Made by a program: the position numbers and the translations under genes | Notes under the pieces: model-generated | The model's database searches: none | Told to the model about the DNA's origin: nothing | Seen by the model: only the letters and a program-made list of their open reading frames with translations | Assembly: GCF_050947875.1 (NCBI RefSeq) | Contig: NC_134574.1 | Location: 105,455,469-105,519,468 of the forward strand | Origin: Dermacentor variabilis | Lineage: Eukaryota; Arthropoda; Arachnida; Ixodida; Ixodidae | Length of the DNA stretch: 64,000 bases | Direction of reading: 5' to 3' | In this document: positions 55,801 through 64,000 of the stretch, in pieces | Position numbering within the stretch: the stretch's first letter is position 1 | Layout of the letters: each line of letters opens with the position of its first letter

Positions 55801-57955
55801 TTCGCGCGAAACTGCACAACTTTCTTTTGTTTGGTCCTCGGCACCTACTTGCCACTGATTTGCTGATGTGTGTCATTTGAAACAAGATGACAACGTCACG
55901 CGGATGCAAGCAGTGCGCTTAGCCATGACGCGTGCCACCCTCGTCAAAACAGCTGTAATTGATACGCAAGCAGGACCTCGTTCAAACTGAAAGGACCACT
56001 GAATTATAACAAAATAATCGCTATCGACTAGTGTCTTTACTTGCTGCGTGCTTGTAGTGGCAGCTAAAGGAAAATTCCTTTCGAAAAGTTCAAACGCATT
56101 CGTGGCTGCAAATGTGGCTGCCTGGTTTGTTAACTTTGCGAGGGGGGTAGTAGAGCTGTCAGAGCGGCTGAAACAAATGCCGACGCGTCGCAATAGGACG
56201 TCGGAATGCGCGGTGCATTATGCAACGGAACAAAATAACCGCGAAATCATCTGTTTATTCTTTCCTTTCGACTGGACCCACACTGCCAGATTTAGGAGTA
56301 TCTGGCGGCGCTTTGAGTCGAATGCAACCGGAACGCCACTGAAACGCTTCTCGAAAGATCGAGAATATCCAATCAGCGAATAAGCCGTGAATACTGGTCA
56401 AATGTCTCTCTTCTATTCAGCAATACATGGAGAGCGGTGGACATGCGAACTGAAACAAAGGGCTTTTTTATGTGTTTGTATCTCACGGGCGGGAAAAATC
56501 ATAATAAACAATCATTACCTTAGGTTCCCTAATGGCATGAGGACGATGACATCAGCGGTGCTTCGAAAGAATCCATTTTTAGTGCTAATTTAAATATAAG
56601 CGCGCATTTGCAGTTTGAAATTCTTGTCAATAACATTTCAATTTATTGATATTTGAACCATAGTTTGTCAGCCTTCGCTTTCTTGTTTCCTTTCCATATC
56701 CTGAAATTACATGTAAAATTTGAAGTCGAGAAGAAAAATCGCCGCAACCGCGTCGATGTTCATACGTTCACGACCTGAGCATGTTTGCCGCACACAATTG
56801 TTGAAAACCGCGCTTAAATTTTTCATCACTAGTCAAGGCGCTGAAGCACGAAGTTCAGCACCTACGGCAGCCATCTTTCAAGCACACTGCACTGAGAAAT
56901 ATATGGCGTCTAAATGGTGCGAGGTTCTAGGCCTAATTAACTCTGACGATTGCATTGAAATAATGAATGATAATATTGCAAATGAAATAAGCTTCGCACC
57001 AGTGGCACCAGGCCAACGAAATGAAAAGTACAGGCATTGACCAATCATCGTCATATCTTGTTCGAATGTGGCACCATATATTAGATGGACGTGGTATTTA
57101 TGATGAATTGTGCTTGCTAAAGTCTCATACGCGGTAGAGCCGTTTATGAACTGAGTTTTACCTTCGCCATGCTTTCAGGCCTCCCATTCGAATGAGTACA
57201 TGGCGAACTTTGTCACCAAACACTAAACACTACAAAGTTAATTCCGCATTTCCGTAGCGGCATGACCACCGGTTGGATACTTCTTGAACTCAGTGTCGCA
57301 TTTTCTGCATATTAGCACTGCTTTCGAAAGACAGAGGGAACTGGAACAGTGAAATTGTTTTCTTCTCCAATCTACTGATGTGTGATGTTCCAATACCTAG
57401 TGATTTTTCTCGCCCAACACCTCGCAGCAATCACAGCTAGACAGAAACACAATGTTTACAAAGAACAACAAGCACTAGCTCTAGCAAGCCCGTGTTATTG
57501 CCTACTGTAGACGTCAAACTGTCGCACAGAATTTGTCCTTTCAAGAGAGAAGTGACAGACAGAACGAGGTTCCCATTTCTGACGCCGCGCTCAGCTGCCG
57601 GGGACCGCACCTTCCTCTTGGCAAGAAACGCCTAATGTTCCTTCACTTTTCTGAAGCATGAATGACATCAAAATTTACAGGAACGGATGGCGAATGAGAG
57701 CGCATAAGGGGCACTAAACGCCCTAGTACAGAACAAGCTCAGTAAAAATAAACAAAAAGCAAATTTCGTGAGTAACAATGGGAGTAAAGAAGAAGCAAAC
57801 GCGAAAAATAAATAACGCGTGCGCGCTTATCCCGTAGCAATAAAATGGAATGAAAAGGGAGTTAGCACGAAATAACCGCCAGCGAATGACAGCGAGAACT
57901 CTTTTACTTTCACGTAGGGCTGTTGCGCTGTGTTTTCTATTTTTTTTTTTTGCAG
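52807..57955. other. Stretch without a supported gene
   Basis: The longest frame is 168 codons on the minus strand (53592-54098), overlapped by a 165-codon plus frame (53523-54020), neither with a recognised domain. 53990-54540 is repeat-like by its word content but unbounded. A GA run lies at about 54418-54432, and a short piece related to 22360-22560 lies at 55182-55230. Confidence 0.45.
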
Positions 57956-58310
57956 CTCTTGTCGAAACTGGCCTCATGCCCCAGCTTGTGGAGCAGGCAC
58001 ACTTGGAATGCCTGCGCGCTGGACAAGAGCGGGAGACGGCGCTGTCCCACCTAAATGGACCCTCGGCGAAACGACAGCGTCCGAGCGAACGGTGCCCAGT
58101 GCGCTGTCTCGCAACGAGGACTTCGAAGCGAGGACACGCGTGGAATGTCAACCGTCGGCCGTGCGGGCGCGAGCCAGACGGCAGAAGTTGGAAGCGTGGT
58201 TCCAGAATAAAATACCGCGGTGGACGCTGAGGACCTGCAGCCAGAAGGGACATTGTGTGCCGTGTGGAACAAGTGAAAGCGATAAAAGAATAAAGCGCAG
58301 GGGGAATTGG
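57956..58310 (+). CDS. Candidate terminal exon (weak)
   Basis: A strong acceptor-like sequence (eleven T, then tgcag, ending 57955) precedes an open stretch that reads LVETGLMPQLVEQAHLECLR and later KRQRPSE, ending at TGA (58228-58230). An aataaa signal follows at 58289-58294. The order acceptor, coding, stop, poly(A) signal fits a terminal exon of about 90 codons with a short 3' UTR. I recognise no protein family, and the Arg-rich C-terminal half looks less protein-like. No upstream exon is identified. The longer opposing frame on the minus strand (57723-58610, 295 codons) has no such signals. Confidence 0.22.
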
Positions 58311-59766
58311 AATTAAACACATACGCGATGAACCAAAGAAGCAGATGCATTGTGCTTCCGGGACACGCCCGAGCAGGCGTCGTTGAAGGATGAGCAAAGC
58401 GAACGTGATGGGCCTGCAATAAAAAGGCAATGGAAAGTAAACGCGCACATGGAGAAAGGAGAGTCCTGACATGTGAAGGAGGCCATATAAAGCTATATAC
58501 CGTATAGACTTGCTTATTACGTGCCGATGCTGAAAGCGGGACCATAAAACAACAGAGAGAGGGCGTACGTAGTGGGAGAACAGATACATGGAACATGAAG
58601 TGGTTAGCACATGGAATAAATACGCATTGTATGAAGGTAATAGGCAGTGACGCCATTCGCTTTTGCAAATCCGAAGTGTAGAATACTGTTATTGCTAATA
58701 TGATTACTTGGAAAAATGCAAAAAGAGAGAGAGAGCGAAAACCAGATTGGTGGTTTTGCGGCAGAAGAACATTACGTGAGGTACAAAAAATAGTAGGTTA
58801 ACTAGAAGTTAGTTGAATTTAACGGCTTTATTTTTATTTCTTATGCAGGCAGGTGGCTGATGAAGACAAGAAAGTAAGGCTTTTTGACGTGGAAAGAGAA
58901 AGATCGAAACATGAATGTTGGAAAATCACACCGGGGCGCTCGTCGCAGGCAGGCGCTCGGTCCTTGGTGAAGCCTTCAGTCCAGAACTCCACGAGCCGTA
59001 GGCACCTAGGATGCTATTTTGACTAGATCGAGAAGGTTCCTGGACTCAGCGCTGGACAGCAAAGTGTCCGACTGTTTGGCTTACGTGGTATCGATTTTGT
59101 TAACTGGCGTGCTCGTGTGGCATGGTGAAGCGTGGGCGGTGAAGAAAACTTTACGAAAGACCAACCGTTTCGCAGAGTACGAGGTGAGGAGCAATGTTCA
59201 GAAGTTTAACTATGTCACCTAGTCGACATGCTGATCTGATTTCTTTAAAAATAAGATTTTCTTGGCGTTTTTCTACAATTAACTGGCGCTGTGTCACTTA
59301 CAGGAAAACCCAGATGTGCCGGCCACATAAATGATCAGTTTAGGTTAGTCAGAACTCTTTGAAGGACAGTCTGACAAACAGTCTATCGCAAAGTTGCCGC
59401 TATTAAAGCAACATTCTTTGCCGGACCTTCCGGGTTTTAGCGTTTACAACGCGTACAATTCCCTTATGCAAGAACTCTTGGGAACTATTCGCGTATTACA
59501 CGAAAGACGCAATATTTAACCCCCAGTTCTCGCGCCACTAAGATTAAATATTGTGAGATTAGCGGGAAGAAATTAGCGCCGATGTTAAGTAAACTACATG
59601 GGAATAATTTTCTGCTTCTGAAAAAAATACATGTCTGAAAAGTATTTGAAAGTTCTAAATGCGGGAGAGATTTTACGCCGGCGTGTAATACACGGGGAAC
59701 TGAAACACACATTACAACTACTCGAAATAAATGAGCTTCTCTGAAAAGAGAAGACTTGCAAAAAAA
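58311..59766. other. Unrecognised stretch
   Basis: Contains the start of the 295-codon minus frame, judged spurious, and a 67-codon plus frame (59019-59222). A GA run lies near 58726-58740. No repeat boundaries or domains recognised. Confidence 0.5.
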
Positions 59767-60434
59767 TATTGGAGGACGCTTAAGCTTCGCCTTCAAGAGT
59801 GGAACGCGATAGCCTTATTGCACCCCGCTCGCATCGCCCACTCATTCGCTCGGCATGCTCTTGAGTCACACAAAGACATAGTTTTCATATACAACACTTC
59901 CAAGTCCACAGCACAACTTTGGGGCATCCTGGCACCGGTCGCCATACGTCCCCAATGTGCTCAAACGAGACGAAGGGGAGAAGCGGGCGAGTGGCGCGCC
60001 ACCTGTCGGGGCAGCCCGGTACATTGCGAGGAGGGGGTCTTCTGTGTTTGCCGCAAGATGGCTCTGCATGTGCGCCAAGCGCAGAAGAAATGTAGCGGAA
60101 ACTTACTTCGCTACTCGTTTAACTGCGACTTCTGTAATTTACATGCTCATAATTACCAATATACACCGCCGCATAAATTTCTACGGCACGTTTCTAAGGC
60201 AACACCGCATTCAGTAGAGGCGCTTTTGTCCCGCTTTGAACCATCGAACTCATGGCTGAGTGGTAGCGCCTCCGTCTGACACTCCGGAGACTCTGATTTG
60301 ATTCCCACCCAGCCTATCTTGCAAGTTGTTTTTACTTATGAATCGCCTTCCAGGGTTTTTCACTCACGGCCAACGCCGCCGACGACATCGACTTTTCTGC
60401 GGCATGAGCTCCTTAACGCTGCCGCGTTAATAGC
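59767..60434 (+). mobile_element. Composite repeat with an embedded tRNA-like module
   Basis: Starts ggaggacgcttaagcttcgc and ends near cttaacgctgccgcgttaa. Most of it matches, from memory, a tick dispersed repeat with fixed block order. A tRNA-like module lies inside, not at the start. No RT and no clear target duplication; the limits are approximate. The 182-codon plus frame (59731-60279) covers it and is treated as a shadow. Confidence 0.55.
60254..60314 (+). pseudogene. tRNA-like module (SINE head type)
   Basis: ggctgagtggtagc provides an A box, ctccg/cggag an anticodon-like stem and gatttgattcc a B box (consensus GGTTCGANTCC, two changes). The 5' ggctg pairs with the terminal cagcc. It is about 61 nt, too short and with weakened T-loop identity, so it is a tRNA-derived element and not a tRNA gene. 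Confidence 0.6.
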
Positions 60435-60586
60435 GCTTGCCGTTGTTCGTGAGGTGGCTCGACTGCAATGTCTGTTCGGAAAGCAAGACATATCATCGCT
60501 AATGCTAACCGTGATATTTGACCGCATCTCAGCCGGCTGAGTTGAGCTGAGTCACTTGCGGCTCACGAGGTAGCAAACAGTAAGAG

Positions 60587-60632
60587 GACGTTTAAGCTTC
60601 GTCTTTAAGAGCGGAATGCGATAGGGTTCCTA
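60587..60632 (+). repeat. Second copy of the composite repeat start
   Basis: agaggacgtttaagcttcg, then aagagcggaatgcgatag repeats 59772-59815 with about five substitutions, 815 bp downstream, bracketing the composite repeat. Confidence 0.6.
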
Positions 60633-60639
60633 AATACCT

Positions 60640-62969
60640 GACTGCTTCCCATGCTTCCCTACAACTGAAGCTTATGCACCCATAATGCTTACCGGGAAAC
60701 GCTGGTGGCGAACGCTACGCACGAAGGCGAGGTTTCTGGTAGAAACGCGGCCTCTTGCGTGTGCCAATCCCGGAGGTACTGCACAGTCGCGCTCAAAAAA
60801 TGTTATCCTTTTCAGGGGCCCTATAACGTAAATGTATTCCAATCTCCTGTCATCAAATTTACTTAACCACCAACGCAAGCATCGAACTGTAACCCGCAGC
60901 GTTGTTTGAAAAGCCCGGTCAAACACGCTTCTGGCTTATAGGATCGATGTCACTTTCTTTTGCTTTCAAAGCGAATATCATTGCCTACATTCAGCAGTTT
61001 TTTTTTCCATGTAATTGGCTGAGAAGAGGGGGGGGGGGGAGTACCCTCAAATGGAGAGAGTTTCGATTGGGCTGAATCAGCAGAGTGAAATTAGATAACC
61101 GAATGAGGAGGGTGGTGCTGGCGCCTGCGGTTGGTCTAGTTGCCCATGCTTAGCTTGCGGTTGCTGGTGAAAAATCGCGGCGGCGTGCAACGGAAGCAAA
61201 AAATGGCGTTAGAACGGATCCTCAGCAAAGTAGAGGTGGCGGAGCGGTGTCGTATACGTGCCGTCTCGATAACGATATGCTGCCACTCAATATCTTATAT
61301 TATACGCAAATATATCCTTGCTGCCCAGTAGCTCCGAGTAGCCAGTGTCACAGCGATCGTCGGCAGCCATCCTCTGTCCCTTTTTGGAACGGGATAGTCT
61401 TCGGCTATCCCCCCCAAAATCTTTTCTTCAGCATATTAATGCGTCTTTACCGCATGCACGTCACTTTGACGTGGTCATTTTTCGTGGTTTTGTGATGTTG
61501 CGTGATATATAGATAAAGTGGGCGTAGCCCAAAAACGTTTGACCAATAGCAATTCATCAAACAGCGTGCCTTTTTCGCTAATGGCTAAAAAGACGTCGAC
61601 TCAGAAATTACTATTTTTCTTTCGGTGCGTCTAATCAGGCATAATCAGTGCGCACAAATTACATTAGATTGGCTATTTCCGCAATTTTCGTGACATCGCG
61701 AGGCATACAGGCACAGTGGGTGGTGACTCGAAAATTTTTTGACTAATCGCTGAGGGCTGAGTGCAGAATTGGAAAAGTTTGAAATGGCTTTACGTTATAG
61801 CGCCCCAGGTGTCTCTTAATGTTTCGCACTTCTAATAGTTAATCCGAGAACTAACATAAAAGGCATGCGGTGGTTCGTGGTTTGTTTCATGCCATTTATT
61901 TGTGGCTGTCATTCTCAATATTCCGAGGAATAACTTTGTCAAGAATGTAAGAGAAGGTACGAACAACTACAGCGATAGAATGGTGTGGCAGTATAACCCA
62001 CATATACTGCATGTCATATAGCAATCAAGGCATGGCATATAGATGTACCTAATTATATACGATATGTCTTGTTCACGGAGAACTACGCCGCTGCCGACAC
62101 CGCACATTCTGCGAAATGGGGCCCTTAATGCTATCGCGCTATTATACGACGGCTTATAACGGCGCTCTGCGCCCCTGGTCAGTCGCTTACGCTGTCTCAA
62201 AAAAAAAGGCTATTTTGTTTCTTAAAAAAGTAATGGGCTCCTAGAATGGGCCACGAGCGCTGAAACATCACTTAGCAACAGCAATGCCATAACGTGCAAC
62301 CCAGCGACAGGAGGAAACACTTTTCAATAGCTGGAGCTGCAACTTCGCGTCAGCGAATACACCGCTCATCCTGAGGTACTGCACGGGCAGTTTGTGAGCA
62401 GAGTGAGAGTTTCCATGCTAGAACACAAGTGTGCACGCGTTGCTCGTGAACATAGATCTTCGTAGAATAATTGCGAGAGGTAACTGTGGCGTTGATGTTT
62501 AGGTGAGCTGCGAGCTGAATTGCAAGCAGGCTGGTTGAGAGAGCAGGGCAACGATGGTTTGTATACATGAATTTGCCTAAGCGTTGTCCTAATGGCTTCA
62601 AACACCTTCGTGACTTTGCAAAATCACCCTTTTCAACGAAGGGCGGCATTACAAATAATAAAGGAACCTTATTAAAATTCACTATGGTAGGATTTGAACA
62701 CACGGTCAGTAGCACAGAAGCCTGAAATTGAAACCAATATGCAAAATGCGCATGCGTCAACAGGAGGCACAGAACACCCTTAAGTATCCCTCACGGGCCA
62801 GCCAGCGTGTTAAGGCGCTTGCATCGTTTTGATTTTGCCATCTCGGCAGGCGGAACCGCTGCAGTTAGTAGCGATTATGAGTGTTCGCGGACTGTTATTG
62901 ACTTCTGCATTTAGAAAGGCATATAGATAGCTTGGAAATTTAGACAGATGAAGGCACATAAAGCGTCGA
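60640..62969. other. Stretch without a supported gene
   Basis: Frames up to 136 codons (62350-62760, minus), none recognised. A G13 run lies near 61028-61041. The text near 60715 (aggcgaggtttctgg) resembles parts of tick dispersed repeats but is too short to assign. Confidence 0.5.
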
Positions 62970-62977
62970 AAACAAAG

Positions 62978-63221
62978 CTAGGAATAAAATTATGGGGTTT
63001 TACGTCTCACAACGACGAATAAATCAATAGGCACACCGTAGTGGGGGACTCGGGAAACTTGGACCACCTGGGGTTCTTCAGCGTGCACGTAAATCTAAGT
63101 ACACGGGTGTTTTCGCATTTCGCCCCCCATCGAAATGCTGCCACCGTGGCCAGGACTTGGTCGCGCGACCTCGTGCTTAGCAGCCCAACACCATAGCCGC
63201 AAATCAACCATGGCGGGTAGT
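62978..63221 (-). mobile_element. tRNA-derived SINE, diverged copy, minus strand
   Basis: ttatggggttttacgtc, ccgtagtgggggactc, ccacctggggttcttc, cgggtgttttcgcatttcg and a damaged tRNA-like head ending ggcgggta follow the SINE order. The B-box side reads aggacttggtcgcgcgac, so the Pol III promoter is weakened. Possible 8-bp duplication aaacaaag at 62970-62977 and 63222-63229. Confidence 0.85.
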
Positions 63222-63229
63222 AAACAAAG

Positions 63230-64000
63230 TGGCAAATACGTCTGAAACCGCAAGCACGATGGTCAGACAAATTCGTGTAATAACCATTATTCCCACGGAG
63301 CCTGAACGATCGTAGCGCCAGAGTTCCACCTTGTAATTTCTGTAGGAAAATGTATGGCTGTGGACAGAGCTTAGCAGCGTTCATCGGTATATAGGAACTT
63401 TGATAGTGGCGCGCGTCTGATATTGTTCAAAATTGCATGGCATTCTCGTGGCCTCCATACCGGACGGCTACTGCACGTTTCAGTTGTACACTCAACATGT
63501 CACTGGTCATCCTGCACCACACCGCTTCCCGATAGCATCTTTGGTTGCAAGATGCTTATCTTTCGGATGCGCATAATACTTTCGCAAATGCTTCATTGGG
63601 CTGGGATGCAGCAAGGTCGCACGAGTATATGCGCTGCTTTTTCTTTCTTCTTATGGGGCTAGCTTGTGCCCAGAAAACGTTAGGAATAACCCTCGATACA
63701 CTGTGCTAGTGACGAGCACCGTCGTCGGTCGTCGAAAGTTTGATCTGCAGTACGAGTGTGCCGGCCATTTACACAATACTTATCCCACATTCCTGCGTAC
63801 TCACGTGGGCTCCCGTATGTCTCAGAATGTACATGCGCGGCCACTTCTAGCTCCCGGAAACACGGGAGTCGTGGCATTGCGCCGTGGAGAGCCCCACCAA
63901 CGGCGCCTCATGAACCCTCGCGGCGCAGGTGCGTTCGTATCGATTGAAAAAAAAAAAAAGCCCGGCAAGTCGTCTGCTATGGGGAGTCGTCTGTCAAGAC
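63230..64000. other. Unrecognised terminal stretch
   Basis: Frames below 80 codons, no domains, no repeat boundaries recognised. An A13 run lies at about 63947-63959. Confidence 0.55.

Noticed and set aside
57723..58610. 295-codon minus-strand ORF
   Set aside because: No recognisable domain and a mixture of hydrophobic and Arg-rich text. The opposite strand has better exon-like signals, and neither is strongly supported.
58850..58885. Hammerhead ribozyme core (ctgatga then gaaa)
   Set aside because: The intervening bases cannot form stem II and no flanking stems I/III are visible.
60254..60314. Functional tRNA gene
   Set aside because: Too short, damaged T-loop, and embedded in a dispersed repeat.

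Overview
The window looks like nuclear DNA of a hard tick (Ixodidae). No host gene is clearly recognisable, and almost everything that can be identified is mobile DNA. The tick assignment is an inference from family recognition. It rests on a tRNA-headed SINE of tick type present in six copies, I-, Jockey/CR1- and RTE-like LINEs, a TTAA-flanked MITE with AGGGACACTAAAG ends, and (AAT)n arrays at LINE tails. There are no operons, ribosome binding sites, CRISPR arrays or rRNA genes. Apart from the LINE proteins, long open frames are almost all shadows of GC-rich or repetitive DNA.

Layout. 1-15.8 kb is unrecognised AT-rich DNA holding a SINE with a 15-bp target duplication (2.7 kb), a MITE (5.8-6.0 kb) and a foldback element (8.4-8.9 kb). 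15.8-18 kb is a GC-rich block without a supported gene. 18-25.3 kb carries dispersed tick-type repeats and two decayed SINEs. 25.4-31.5 kb is a nest of non-LTR retrotransposons: an old minus-strand Jockey/CR1-like element (A) is split by a plus-strand RTE-like fragment (C), and its endonuclease part abuts the (TAA)n tail of a second minus-strand element (B). 31.65 kb has a small arginine-rich ORF and 34 kb the 3' end of another LINE (D). 34.9-35.7 kb is a solo LTR whose U3 carries five 49-bp tandem repeats. 38.5 kb is a near-perfect 68-bp-arm hairpin and 38.8-39.3 kb a piggyBac-type MITE.

The main feature is 43,586-50,144 on the minus strand: a 6,559-bp apparently full-length I-superfamily LINE (E) flanked by an 8-bp duplication. 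It has a 453-nt 5' UTR, ORF1 with three zinc knuckles but one in-frame TAA, an intact 1,243-residue ORF2 (endonuclease, reverse transcriptase, RNase H, terminal CCHC), and a 312-nt 3' UTR ending in TCA repeats. ORF1 and ORF2 overlap by the 8 nt ATGGCTAG, which suggests coupled termination and re-initiation. 50-64 kb holds an (AAT)n array at a retroposon tail, two more SINEs, a composite repeat with a tRNA-like module (59.8-60.4 kb) and one weak candidate host terminal exon (58.0 kb).

How the parts relate. LINE E could supply reverse transcriptase and endonuclease in cis. The SINEs have internal A/B-box promoters and would need a LINE partner, which cannot be identified here. The MITEs need transposases that are absent from the window. 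The solo LTR is the usual relic of recombination between two LTRs.
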